Both the position numbers and the translations under genes were made by a program. Shown piece by piece: positions 17,025-24,310 of a stretch of DNA of 40,796 bases. The stretch spans positions 1 to 40,796 of IMG/VR virus record IMGVR_UViG_3300023181_000019; one strand, written 5' to 3'. Source of the DNA: a virus. Positions within the stretch are counted from its first letter, which is position 1; each line of letters opens with the position of its first letter. The notes under the pieces were generated by a model, which was given only the letters and a program-made list of their open reading frames with translations, ran no database searches and had not been told where the DNA came from.

Positions 17025-17431
17025 TAGTAGATTGGTTTTGAGGGTTCTTTTATAAGTTGGTAATGTGTAATTCCTAAACTTTTATAGGTTTCTGAATAGT
17101 AGCAACCCGGTGCAAACCACCGTTTGTAATTTGAAATGTAATTCCCTATTTGAATTTTTCCATTCTGCATAATAAAACATTGCATATTTTCTTTTGGCAA
17201 ATCCTCATCTGAATTTATAACCGTCCAATTGTTGTTAGTTTCGATTCCTGAAAGTGATTTTGGTCTGCCTAATGGAAATTTTGAATCCATTTCAATTGGA
17301 ATTAAGATATTAGTATCTTTTGTAAATGTAAAGTCACACCACCCATTTTCATAAACATAATCTTTTACTATATCCCAATATTCCCCATAAGCCAACTCAA
17401 TAGCTTTTTGTTTGTTTTCTTGTATTTTCAT
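17024..17431 (-). CDS. DUF551-like protein
   Basis: 135 aa from the ATG at 17429-17431 (MKIQENKQKAIELAYGEYWD), two bases past the upstream stop. The C-terminal ~70 residues (NNWTVINSDEDLPKENMQC to THYQLIKEP) follow the DUF551 pattern 'W-s-eDlP ... G-i-iG-y ... THW-plP'. DUF551 proteins are frequent, uncharacterised phage accessory proteins. Confidence 0.7.
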   Translation of the reverse strand: MKIQENKQKAIELAYGEYWDIVKDYVYENGWCDFTFTKDTNILIPIEMDSKFPLGRPKSLSGIETNNNWTVINSDEDLPKENMQCFIMQNGKIQIGNYISNYKRWFAPGCYYSETYKSLGITHYQLIKEPSKPIY

Positions 17432-17433
17432 TT

Positions 17434-17679
17434 TTAAATTTTTTTGATTGTCATAATGCAATATCCTTTTTCAATTCCGAAATTACCGCCATTCAAAATA
17501 TGGGTTACTTCTACTATAATTTTATCGCCGGAATACTCTTCTAAATTTGGAAAATATTCTTTTAAAACCAAAGTATCGCCAATCTGATAATTTCTATCAT
17601 TTAATCGTATTTCCCAAGGCTTTAAGCCACGAACAACATTCTGATAATGTTCTGTCCAAGTTTTTAATTCGTGTACCAT
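17434..17679 (-). CDS. DUF3850 / ASCH-like RNA-binding protein
   Basis: 81 aa. MVHELKTWTEHYQNVVRGLK, then WEIRLNDRNYQIGDTLVLKE, then GGNFGIEKGYCIMTI matches the DUF3850 family (ASCH fold), short proteins proposed to bind RNA or nucleotides. The pattern 'HELKtW...G-K-wEiR-nDR-y-vGD-L-L-E' is clear across its length. Confidence 0.85.
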   Translation of the reverse strand: MVHELKTWTEHYQNVVRGLKPWEIRLNDRNYQIGDTLVLKEYFPNLEEYSGDKIIVEVTHILNGGNFGIEKGYCIMTIKKI

Positions 17680-17703
17680 TTGTTTAGTTTAAGTGGTTAA
17701 ATT

Positions 17704-18150
17704 TTACTTTTGTTTTAAAATTATAAGTTTTCCTTTGATTAGTTTTGATTCGTAGGATTGCCATTCTTTGTACTGTTCAGAAGTCCAAGAGTTTTCCGAA
17801 TCTCTTAATATGTTTGGGGTCTTTCCCATAGGATTTTTAAAGTAAATTTCATTAAACCGCAATAGACTTCGGAAGCTTTTTTCTTTTGTTTCGAAAAAAC
17901 CACTTTCAGGATTATTAAAATCTTTATAAACAGTTCTACCTACAAAATTTTTGTTTGGAAGCTCAACGTCAAAAGAAATTTCAGTATCTGTAACTTCGCC
18001 TATAATTTCAGAAGCAAAGAAATCTAAATGATACGCTCTTTTTCCGTTATCTTGATAAAAAATAAAAGTTCCAAATTCATTAATCCTAATATCTGTTGCG
18101 TCTTTCTGCACTTCCACCGCAATAAGATTTGTTGGGGTTAGCGTTTTCAT
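17704..18150 (-). CDS. 148-aa hypothetical protein
   Basis: The ATG at 18148-18150 (MKTLTPTNLIAVEVQKDATD) overlaps the upstream stop as ATGA, better than a start further upstream. It is beta-rich in the first half and helical with Trp near the end (SWTSEQYKEWQSYESK). No family is recognised. Confidence 0.7.
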   Translation of the reverse strand: MKTLTPTNLIAVEVQKDATDIRINEFGTFIFYQDNGKRAYHLDFFASEIIGEVTDTEISFDVELPNKNFVGRTVYKDFNNPESGFFETKEKSFRSLLRFNEIYFKNPMGKTPNILRDSENSWTSEQYKEWQSYESKLIKGKLIILKQK

Positions 18151-18401
18151 GGTTTTTCTAGTTCTGATTTCACTTCTTCCCAATATTTTATTTTATCAGT
18201 AGCATACACGAAGAAATGACTTGCAGGCGTTTCTAAATACTCTGCCATTATTTCATCTACCAAAATTTTAATGCAAAATTTCGCTTCTGAATCGCTTAAT
18301 TCGTATTCTTCAATCGGACTTAAAGAAGATCGTTGAAACGTAATTATTTTTTCTGACTGATATTTTTCTAATAATTCTTTTGCTTTTTCCTGTGGTGTCA
18401 T
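18147..18401 (-). CDS. 84-aa hypothetical protein
   Basis: A helical acidic protein, MTPQEKAKELLEKYQSEKII, with a C-terminal Trp (IKYWEEVKSELEKP). It overlaps the next gene by ATGA. Its style is typical of phage accessory proteins; the function is unknown. Confidence 0.7.
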   Translation of the reverse strand: MTPQEKAKELLEKYQSEKIITFQRSSLSPIEEYELSDSEAKFCIKILVDEIMAEYLETPASHFFVYATDKIKYWEEVKSELEKP

Positions 18402-18418
18402 AATTAATTATTTGTTAG

Positions 18419-18706
18419 TTATTCTGTTGCTGATTTGATTAACTCTTTTGCTCTTGAAATGGCATCTAATTTGCCTAATCCGTTTTCTTCTAATCTATCG
18501 ACTAAAAGCTTTACCATTTCCAAAAGTTCAGGAGCGTGTGCTATTAGTTTTGCGTTGGCGAAATCTTCCATATAGGTCATTTCAGAAGTTTCTACGCTAT
18601 ACACTTCATCACCTTCTCCATTGTCAGTTCCTACGTATATTTTTCGGTCGTTATCGTAATTATCTATAACCTCCCACTTTCCTTTTGTTCCTTTAAATTC
18701 ACTCAT
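18419..18706 (-). CDS. 95-aa phage accessory protein
   Basis: It begins FKGTKGKWEVIDNYD and carries NAKLIAHAPELLEMVKLLVD, a pattern ('GpW ... ANA-LI-aAPELLe-l') found in many short phage proteins of unknown role. The match is from memory. It is spaced 2 nt from its upstream neighbour. Confidence 0.75.
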   Translation of the reverse strand: MSEFKGTKGKWEVIDNYDNDRKIYVGTDNGEGDEVYSVETSEMTYMEDFANAKLIAHAPELLEMVKLLVDRLEENGLGKLDAISRAKELIKSATE

Positions 18707-18708
18707 AA

Positions 18709-18957
18709 CTAAACTTCTTTAATAATCGTTACATTTTTATTTTCCAATTTCTCCAATTGATTCTGAAGCTGGATTAACTTCTTTTCTTTGCGTTGTTCAG
18801 CGTCTTTGATTGCTTCTTCAATATTTTTAAAATGATCTCCTTTATTGAAATACCCATATTTAATACTATAAAGTATTGTATTTGATTCGAATTTATCTGT
18901 AACTTCCATCAACAAAATACCTCTTGTCAATGCGTACTTGGTTACGTAGACTTTCAT
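18709..18957 (-). CDS. 82-aa hypothetical protein
   Basis: MKVYVTKYALTRGILLMEVT followed by an aromatic segment (YSIKYGYFNKGDHF) and a C-terminal coiled coil (KKLIQLQNQLEKLENKN). The pattern is common in Bacteroidetes phage accessory regions. The start overlaps the upstream 55-aa gene by ATGA. Confidence 0.7.
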   Translation of the reverse strand: MKVYVTKYALTRGILLMEVTDKFESNTILYSIKYGYFNKGDHFKNIEEAIKDAEQRKEKKLIQLQNQLEKLENKNVTIIKEV

Positions 18958-19121
18958 AAATTATTAATTAATATTTTTAATTCATTTTCTGAACATTTAT
19001 GAATACCACCTTTATGCCTTATAACATAAGGTTTAGAAACATTTTTATCAGTAGCGAATGTTATTTTAGATTGTCCATAAATTTCATGTTCTACAAAGTC
19101 ACCTATTTTAAATTTAAGCAT
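18954..19121 (-). CDS. 55-aa SH3-like small protein
   Basis: MLKFKIGDFVEHEIYGQSKI reads as a small beta barrel ('GD-V-H-yG-ski ... V--K-G--k'), reminiscent of short KOW/SH3-like modules; this is inference. It ends in an ATGA overlap with the next gene and starts 2 bases past the regulator gene stop. This tight packing supports a real gene. Confidence 0.65.
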   Translation of the reverse strand: MLKFKIGDFVEHEIYGQSKITFATDKNVSKPYVIRHKGGIHKCSENELKILINNL

Positions 19122-19123
19122 AA

Positions 19124-19381
19124 CTACTCTTTTTTAGATTTTAAACACTCCTTTTCAACATTTTCTAAAGCTTGGTTTGTAACTATATTACTCAATGGTA
19201 CGTCCGGATTAATTCCGTTTGATTTGCACAAATGAATATAGTTTTCTAATGAAATAGACCTTCTACCATTTTTCCAGTCTGATAATTGCTCCTGAGGCAA
19301 ACCTGCATTAAGAGCAATTTGCCTTTGAGTCATCCCTGTTAGCTTTATAAGCTCTATAATTGCCTCTTGGTAATTTTTCAT
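19124..19381 (-). CDS. Cro/CI-like HTH regulator
   Basis: 85 aa. MTQRQIALNAGLPQEQLSDW, then KNGRRSISLENYIHLCKSNG form an HTH_3 fold (helix 2-turn-helix 3 near residues 17-38). It is a likely DNA-binding repressor or Cro homologue. The dyad GTAnnnnnnTAC over the promoters at 19857 and 31596 is a candidate target. A GC-rich hairpin lies in its leader. Confidence 0.85.
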   Translation of the reverse strand: MKNYQEAIIELIKLTGMTQRQIALNAGLPQEQLSDWKNGRRSISLENYIHLCKSNGINPDVPLSNIVTNQALENVEKECLKSKKE

Positions 19382-19395
19382 TTTATATTTAATTT

Positions 19396-19415
19396 GCCCC
19401 GAAATTAATCGGGGC
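19396..19415 (-). promoter_or_regulatory. Hairpin in leader of the HTH regulator gene
   Basis: A perfect 7-bp GCCCCGA/TCGGGGC stem with a 6-nt loop, 14 nt before the regulator ATG. There is no U tract on the minus strand, so it is more likely an RNA-stability or translation-control element than a terminator. Confidence 0.5.
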
Positions 19416-19423
19416 GTTAATAA

Positions 19424-19609
19424 TTATTTTTTTAACTGACTTTCTGCAAACTCAATAGAATCTGAAATTTCAGTAGCAGAATTATACCCATAAACCTCTG
19501 CAGGCTGTCCTTTTAACTTTAGCGTAACAGTCAGTTTATTAAATCTAATCTGTTCTACTACTTCTTTTTGAGTAAGAAGTCTAATTTGATCAAATGCGTC
19601 TTGTAACAT
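19424..19609 (-). CDS. 61-aa hypothetical protein
   Basis: MLQDAFDQIRLLTQKEVVEQ plus a short beta segment and a helical end (SDSIEFAESQLKK). No family is recognised. It is part of the unit transcribed from the 19857 promoter. Confidence 0.6.
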   Translation of the reverse strand: MLQDAFDQIRLLTQKEVVEQIRFNKLTVTLKLKGQPAEVYGYNSATEISDSIEFAESQLKK

Positions 19610-19667
19610 AATTTTTGGTTTGAAATTCTCGCCTACTCTATTCAGTTTTCGGCTTCCCTGTTTATAT

Positions 19668-19823
19668 TTACTCTTTATTTCTTAAAAATGCTTTCGACAC
19701 TTCAAGTAGAAATTTTTGAAAATCCTCGTAACCTAAATCTTTTGATACTACAAAAAGTCTATTTAAATTATCATCTATGATTTTTATATTTTCTTTTGCT
19801 GTTTGTATTTCTAAATTTGTCAT
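19668..19823 (-). CDS. 51-aa helical protein, first gene of its unit
   Basis: The ATG at 19821-19823 gives MTNLEIQTAKENIKIIDDNL. It is the first ORF after a good promoter (leader about 30 nt). Readings starting further upstream would begin at a non-ATG codon inside the promoter. Function is unknown. Confidence 0.6.
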   Translation of the reverse strand: MTNLEIQTAKENIKIIDDNLNRLFVVSKDLGYEDFQKFLLEVSKAFLRNKE

Positions 19824-19856
19824 AATATTAATTTTAATGTTGTTGTTATCTGAGTA

Positions 19857-19886
19857 CAAATATACGACTATATTTTAATTACACAA
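19857..19886 (-). promoter_or_regulatory. Early promoter with operator dyad
   Basis: On the minus strand TTG (19884-19886), 19 nt, then TATATTTG (19857-19864) fits the Bacteroidetes promoter. The -7 box sits in the dyad GTACAAATATAC, which also covers the promoter at 31596. It lies between a terminator and the first gene of the accessory unit. Confidence 0.75.
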
Positions 19887-19935
19887 TAGTTTAATATTAT
19901 ATTTTTGATGTATTTTAAAACTTTAACATTTACAA

Positions 19936-19964
19936 ATAAAAAAACCTAGCTGTTACGCTAGGTT
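19936..19964 (-). terminator. Intrinsic terminator overlapping methyltransferase stop
   Basis: A perfect 8-bp stem AACCTAGC/GCTAGGTT (19943-19950 and 19957-19964) is followed by seven U on the minus strand. The stem includes the last codons and stop of the methyltransferase gene, so coding and termination share sequence. Confidence 0.9.
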
Positions 19965-20594
19965 AGGGTGTTTAAATATTTGATCAATAACGTGAAGTCC
20001 TAGTTTTGGATGAACACAATTTCTCAATATCTGAACCGGACAATGATTTTTTTCATAATATATATTTTCTTCATAATAAATACCGAGCCAATCCATCATA
20101 GTTTTTTTTTGTCCAACAGTTGCTAAATTCATCATTCCTTTTGGGGATTTAGGCACTTCCTGCATTTGTTCTATTTCAAAATTACTCCAAAACAAATGTC
20201 TACCTATTTTTACGGGATTACCATAAGGTTGATAATACGGTACTACGTTTTCAACTACCCACTTTTTGTCTTTGCAATACTGTGTAAGAAATATTATTTC
20301 TTCAAATAAAGCACCATCAACATATCTTATCATATTGTGCCTGGTTGCTAAATTCATCTTTGAATGCTTTTGGCAAGGCCTTGAAGCCCAAATAATATCG
20401 TATTCTTTATAATTTTCCAATAAAAACTGATGAGCATCACAAACAATTACTTTTTGATTTGGTTTCCTTTTTTGAAGCACATTTGCTATTTTTGGATCTA
20501 ATTCAACATTAGTAATATCGAATTTGTCTTCGTCCAATAATTCTATATTACCGCCTAATCCGGCATATAGATTTAATAATTTTATTTTTTCCAT
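19953..20594 (-). CDS. DNA cytosine-5 methyltransferase (short form)
   Basis: 213 aa. Motif I is LNLYAGLGGN (residues 7-16), motif II acid is E31 in NVELDP, motif IV is WASRPCQKHS with catalytic Cys74, and motif VI is ENV (115-117). The C-terminal RNCVHPKLGLHVI may be a reduced motif IX/X. It is shorter than typical enzymes (300 aa or more), with little room for a target recognition domain. Probable role: methylating phage DNA against host restriction, S-adenosylmethionine being the donor. Confidence 0.85.
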   Translation of the reverse strand: MEKIKLLNLYAGLGGNIELLDEDKFDITNVELDPKIANVLQKRKPNQKVIVCDAHQFLLENYKEYDIIWASRPCQKHSKMNLATRHNMIRYVDGALFEEIIFLTQYCKDKKWVVENVVPYYQPYGNPVKIGRHLFWSNFEIEQMQEVPKSPKGMMNLATVGQKKTMMDWLGIYYEENIYYEKNHCPVQILRNCVHPKLGLHVIDQIFKHPNLA

Positions 20595-20598
20595 TTTT

Positions 20599-20940
20599 TT
20601 AGAATAATGTTAGTTGCTCAGGCTGTATAAATTGTTCAAGCGCTTTTAATGCTTTTTGATTGAAATCATATTTTTTGTGGTTATGCCGGTTAATGACTTC
20701 TTTTAACTTTTCTACGCCGGACAATAAACAATCTTCTTTTGTTTTAAAAGTATATCCGGATACGTTTTGAGATAGTCCACCTGTTTGATATCCATATCTT
20801 ATATGGCTGTTCCACATTCCGGAATAATTCATTGAAAAAAATATTTCAGCATAAAGAGAATAATGAGTTGAAAATATAAAATAAACATCTTCATTTATAC
20901 AAACATTGCAATCGTTGAATTTATATTTACCTAATTCCAT
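20599..20940 (-). CDS. 113-aa hypothetical protein
   Basis: It starts MELGKYKFNDCNVCINEDVY, is rich in Tyr/Ser/Gly through the middle (YAEIFFSMNYSGMWNSHIRY) and ends in a Lys/Gln helix. No family is recognised. It is 4 nt upstream of the methyltransferase and probably co-translated. Confidence 0.65.
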   Translation of the reverse strand: MELGKYKFNDCNVCINEDVYFIFSTHYSLYAEIFFSMNYSGMWNSHIRYGYQTGGLSQNVSGYTFKTKEDCLLSGVEKLKEVINRHNHKKYDFNQKALKALEQFIQPEQLTLF

Positions 20941-21073
20941 AATTAAACCAATTTATTATATTTTCCAATTCTTTAATCTCAATATCGTATTTGTCTGTCT
21001 TCTCTACTGAACGCTTTACTTTTAAATTGTTTAGCTTGGTTTGGGTTTCGGATATTGGATCTTTTTTAGACAT
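20927..21073 (-). CDS. 48-aa coiled-coil protein
   Basis: MSKKDPISETQTKLNNLKVK opens a helical ORF that ends overlapping the next gene start by 14 nt. Lys/Glu heptad-like spacing suggests a small coiled coil. Function is unknown. Confidence 0.55.
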   Translation of the reverse strand: MSKKDPISETQTKLNNLKVKRSVEKTDKYDIEIKELENIINWFNYGIR

Positions 21074-21104
21074 ATATTTTTAATTCTTGACAAGTGGTAC
21101 ACAT

Positions 21105-21815
21105 TTACACAGAATAAGACGCACTAATTTTTTGGATAAAATCTTCATGCTTAAAATCCCAAGCTTTAGTTTCTGTGCCTTTAATCAAAAATACAACATC
21201 ACCGTCATTGAAGATTTCAACCGATGAATAGTAACCTTTTATATTTTCAAACTTAATCATTATACCTCCGTCTTGAGTTGAATTCAGTTTTTCAAACTTT
21301 ACATGTCCGCTATTTAAAAAATCAATAAAATTTTTAGCATAGTGCATAACCAAATAATTATCTAAAGCCTTTCTTATATTTGGATATTTTTCTGAATAGT
21401 ACTCTATTTTTTTTCCATTCTTTAACCCTATCCATACTGTTCTAAAATCTATTTCCAGATTGTTTTCGTTTGAAATTTTCCTGAATGGTATTTTAATTCC
21501 TTTGTAAACAACCCAAAGCGTATTTCTTAAATTATATTTTTGTTCTGACAGAGGAATGTAGCAACAGTTTTCTGGACAATAGTCCTTGTTTACGTTTTTT
21601 CTTTCTATCGTCAAGCCTTTTTCCCATCCATTAGAAATGCTCCAGTCATAAAAAGATTTAAAACTTTTGTTCCATTCGTCACATACTTTTATTCCTAATG
21701 CTCCATAAGATTTATATCGATCTACATTTGGATTGTTACATCTTTTTTTCATGTCTGACCACTTTCTGTAAAGAGGATGCTTTATTAGCCCATGTTTTGT
21801 ATTATTTCCTGCCAT
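21105..21815 (-). CDS. HNH-type homing endonuclease-like protein (second copy)
   Basis: 236 aa from the ATG at 21813-21815. The first ~95 residues read KHPLYRKWSDMKKRCNNPN, then YKSYGALGIKVCDEW, then LTIERKNVNKDYCPENC, the pattern of phage HNH/AP2-like homing proteins. The C-terminal ~130 residues are variable. The kissing-hairpin leader lies immediately upstream, with its U-tract within 10 nt of the ATG. An upstream non-ATG start at 21836 would lie inside the leader stem and is less likely. Confidence 0.8.
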   Translation of the reverse strand: MAGNNTKHGLIKHPLYRKWSDMKKRCNNPNVDRYKSYGALGIKVCDEWNKSFKSFYDWSISNGWEKGLTIERKNVNKDYCPENCCYIPLSEQKYNLRNTLWVVYKGIKIPFRKISNENNLEIDFRTVWIGLKNGKKIEYYSEKYPNIRKALDNYLVMHYAKNFIDFLNSGHVKFEKLNSTQDGGIMIKFENIKGYYSSVEIFNDGDVVFLIKGTETKAWDFKHEDFIQKISASYSV

Positions 21816-21825
21816 AACGTAAAAA

Positions 21826-21899
21826 CCCGCAATCAAAAAGGTCGTCGTCTTTTATCCTGCGGGAATTTTAAAATATTTTTATTGTAGCGACGACTCTAC
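21826..21899 (-). promoter_or_regulatory. Kissing-hairpin attenuator leader of the 21815 HNH gene
   Basis: RNA order on the minus strand: hairpin 1 with stem GTAG/CTAC (21896-21899, 21884-21887) and loop AGTCGTCG; about 20 nt of A/U; hairpin 2 with stem CCCGCA/TGCGGG (21858-21863, 21826-21831) followed by five U. The hairpin 2 loop (21832-21857) holds CGACGAC (21841-21847), perfectly complementary to GTCGTCG of loop 1. The start codon is 10 nt after hairpin 2. It may control termination and ribosome access. Confidence 0.7.
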
Positions 21900-21904
21900 T
21901 AACG

Positions 21905-21912
21905 CAAATATA
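21905..21912 (-). promoter_or_regulatory. Candidate promoter of the HNH/methyltransferase unit
   Basis: TATATTTG on the minus strand, matching TAnnTTTG, 5 nt before hairpin 1 of the leader, so the transcript should begin at the hairpin. It lacks TTG at -33. Confidence 0.55.
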
Positions 21913-22488
21913 CTACTTAAATTCTTTAATTTTTATATCGTATTGCATTTTTTTAGCAATCAATTCTTCTTTGGTGTACTTGTAAACTCTTTTTGCATCA
22001 GAAATACTTTCCAGTTCCTCAATATAAGCCAATCCGTAGCGTTTAATCAATCCTTTACGGTATTCTGGTATATTTCCGTGAAAGAACACATTGCATTGCT
22101 TACACGCCTTATGTACGTTTTTCTCATTGAATATTAATCCTGAATATTTATTGCAGTCAAAATAATGTGAAGCGTGCCATTCAGTAGCTGTATTTGTACC
22201 GCATGAAATACATTCTAATTCTGCATCACGAAGCCTTATAAATTTTTGAAATGATTTTTTTGCTTCGGCTTCATATTCTGATAAAGTTTTCAACTTTTCA
22301 CGCAATACTTTAGTTTCTTCCCTTGAATTTTTTTCTTTTGAAAGCTTCACTTTCTCCATTGCTTTTTTAATCAAAATATTCTTTGCTTCTGTTCCTGCTT
22401 GTTTGCATTCAGGAGTAGATTCGCAAAATCTGTAGTTGAATATTTTTTGCTCGAATTTCTTTCTGCAGAATTTGCAATTAGCTATCAT
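21913..22488 (-). CDS. ninG: NinG-like recombination protein
   Basis: 191 aa. An N-terminal zinc ribbon is CKFCRKKFEQ, a helical Lys-rich linker follows, and the C-terminal domain has LECISCGTNTATEWHASHYF and NVHKACKQCNVFFHGN, the zinc-binding HNH-like core of NinG/Rap, which acts on recombination intermediates. It starts in an ATGA overlap with the upstream YopX gene and ends directly before a new promoter. Confidence 0.88.
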   Translation of the reverse strand: MIANCKFCRKKFEQKIFNYRFCESTPECKQAGTEAKNILIKKAMEKVKLSKEKNSREETKVLREKLKTLSEYEAEAKKSFQKFIRLRDAELECISCGTNTATEWHASHYFDCNKYSGLIFNEKNVHKACKQCNVFFHGNIPEYRKGLIKRYGLAYIEELESISDAKRVYKYTKEELIAKKMQYDIKIKEFK

Positions 22489-22859
22489 AATAATTCAGGA
22501 TTTTCGTAAATGTTTCCGATAATTTTTAATGCCCCGCAAGTTCTTGATAAGCGAATACTGCTATTATTTTTTTTCAAATAGTAAGCACCGTCTGCAAAAA
22601 TAACTTCGTGAGCATCATTTCCATATCCCTTTATTAAGTCTCCTTCATAAATGCTTATTCCATCTATGTCTTTTATTCCTGAAGACTGCATTAGTTTTAT
22701 GTTTCTGTTATCGGGATAATCGTTTTCAACTGATAAATACAATTCAAAATATCCTTCTGAAAAGGAAAAGAAAAAATCATTTCTATTATTATCCTTATCT
22801 GTGTAAAGCATTTCAGAACTATCAATGTCCCAAGCTCTAAATTTTATTTCTCTATTCAT
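22485..22859 (-). CDS. YopX-family protein (copy A)
   Basis: 124 aa, starting NREIKFRAWD and ending GNIYENPELL, the termini of the YopX family, small phage proteins of unknown function. The middle is divergent, with GDLIKGYGNDAHEVIFADGA. It is one of four paralogues here. Its last codons overlap the NinG start by ATGA. Confidence 0.88.
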   Translation of the reverse strand: MNREIKFRAWDIDSSEMLYTDKDNNRNDFFFSFSEGYFELYLSVENDYPDNRNIKLMQSSGIKDIDGISIYEGDLIKGYGNDAHEVIFADGAYYLKKNNSSIRLSRTCGALKIIGNIYENPELL

Positions 22860-22903
22860 AATACTATTTTTAAAAATTAGGGTTGCTTTTGTTGTTTACT
22901 TTT

Positions 22904-23095
22904 TTATAAATATTTAGATAATTTGTCTAAAATATAATTTGCATAAACAGACATTTTTTTATTAATTCCTCTTAAAGCTATTGCCATTTTATATCTTCCA
23001 ACAACAATAGGTGGTTGTTTATATAGCTTTGGATTTTTATAATAATCAATTATAACCATTCTTTCATAAAAATCGAATAATATTTTATTTTTCAT
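22904..23095 (-). CDS. 63-aa hypothetical protein
   Basis: MKNKILFDFYERMVIIDYYK is basic and aromatic. No family is recognised. It starts 5 nt past the DnaA-like gene stop. The start could instead be the Met at residue 13. Confidence 0.55.
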   Translation of the reverse strand: MKNKILFDFYERMVIIDYYKNPKLYKQPPIVVGRYKMAIALRGINKKMSVYANYILDKLSKYL

Positions 23096-23100
23096 AATTT

Positions 23101-23463
23101 CTAAATAAATGAGTTAGTATAGTTTTCTGCCATTTTCAATAAGTCGATGCTTTCCGGAATTAGCTTATTGCATTCGAAAAGCTTTGAAATAATTTCTTCT
23201 ATCTCTTTTTTTAATATTGGATAAATTGTCATTTCAATTTTGATCTTGTTTCTTCCGTGAAGATAGCTAGAATGTTCACGTTTTACCGTTTCGCTTATCT
23301 TTTCATTTGTGAGTTCCGTAAATTCCCCGCAAAGGTAAAAGTAAACGTGTCTTGCCTTAGCTATGTTTTTATTTCTTAAACTGCTTTTTATAAGCTTTTC
23401 TTCAATATAAAAATAACTGCAGACAGTATCTAAAATCTTAGTTGTTGGCAGATTAGGTTTCAT
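23101..23463 (-). CDS. DnaA domain IV-like DNA-binding protein
   Basis: 120 aa. NIAKARHVYFYLCGEFTELT followed by NEKISETVKREHSSYLHGRN parallels the DnaA C-terminal domain ('aR-i-myL-re-t--s---IG---gR-HstV-ha--ki'). It has no ATPase domain, so it is a stand-alone DNA-binding module, perhaps recognising an origin sequence. It overlaps the upstream replication gene by 11 nt. Confidence 0.65.
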   Translation of the reverse strand: MKPNLPTTKILDTVCSYFYIEEKLIKSSLRNKNIAKARHVYFYLCGEFTELTNEKISETVKREHSSYLHGRNKIKIEMTIYPILKKEIEEIISKLFECNKLIPESIDLLKMAENYTNSFI

Positions 23464-24310
23464 AAAATATATTTTCTTGGTTAGCCAATATCTTTGAAAC
23501 GAAAAATTCTTTTAGCACTAATTTTTTAGCTCGCAAAATAATTGAATTATCCGTTTTTTCTTCGATAGCCTTAAGATTTTCATTGAGGTTAAATAAATTT
23601 CCCTTATCCAATCCTAATTTGGCTTTATAAATTTCATTTTTCTTTTCAGCTATTAGTTCTTTTTGCGCTTCATAAATTTTTCTGTTGTAGTAAGCGTTAA
23701 GCTTTGGCGTGTTTTCGTTTGGAACTTTAATCAAAGCGTTTTCAACTAAAATTTCATAAATGTAAGTCAATCCATCGGGCAATGATTGTGATTCTTTAAA
23801 TTCATTGTAAACACGGTTTACTGCTTTTTTATTAATATCTTCTTTTGCTGAATTAGTAATTACTTCAAGTTTAGGTTTTTCAATTGATTCAGGAATATAA
23901 TTTATTAACTGATTATTACGATATTCGATATAAGAATAAAGAACTTCCCCAACAACAACACAATCAATCATTCTGAAAACTTTTACTTCAAATTGCTTTG
24001 CAACAAACATTCTAAAAGCCTCTTTTATTTCTTCTAAAGTAAGGAAGTGAAATTTATCGATAATAAAATTATAAATAAAAGCTAGATTTTTACCGTGTTC
24101 CTCTTCTGTTTCTCCAACACTTTTAACGCCGGTTATATCTAAAATAAAATTAATAGTTTCATCAACTTCACTCAAGTTCTGTATATTCCGTATCTTCAAA
24201 TAATTCTCCTTCAGTATTGCCAGTTTCGGCTTGTTGGTGTTTTTTGGCAAGATTTGAGAAGGTATCTCTGAATTTTTGCTTTGTTGCTGCTGTATTTTGT
24301 TGATTTCCAT
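23453..24310 (-). CDS. Replication-associated protein, DUF6633-like
   Basis: 285 aa. A block near residues 85-130 (FHFLTLEEIKEAFRMFVAKQ, then CVVVGEVLYSYIEYRN) is common in Bacteroidetes phage proteins encoded after replication initiators (I recall DUF6633; not verified). The C-terminal half is helical and Lys-rich. The ATG at 24310 gives a 143-nt overlap with the initiator gene in another frame; a TTG start near 24173 would largely remove it. Confidence 0.65.
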   Translation of the reverse strand: MEINKIQQQQSKNSEIPSQILPKNTNKPKLAILKENYLKIRNIQNLSEVDETINFILDITGVKSVGETEEEHGKNLAFIYNFIIDKFHFLTLEEIKEAFRMFVAKQFEVKVFRMIDCVVVGEVLYSYIEYRNNQLINYIPESIEKPKLEVITNSAKEDINKKAVNRVYNEFKESQSLPDGLTYIYEILVENALIKVPNENTPKLNAYYNRKIYEAQKELIAEKKNEIYKAKLGLDKGNLFNLNENLKAIEEKTDNSIILRAKKLVLKEFFVSKILANQENIFYET

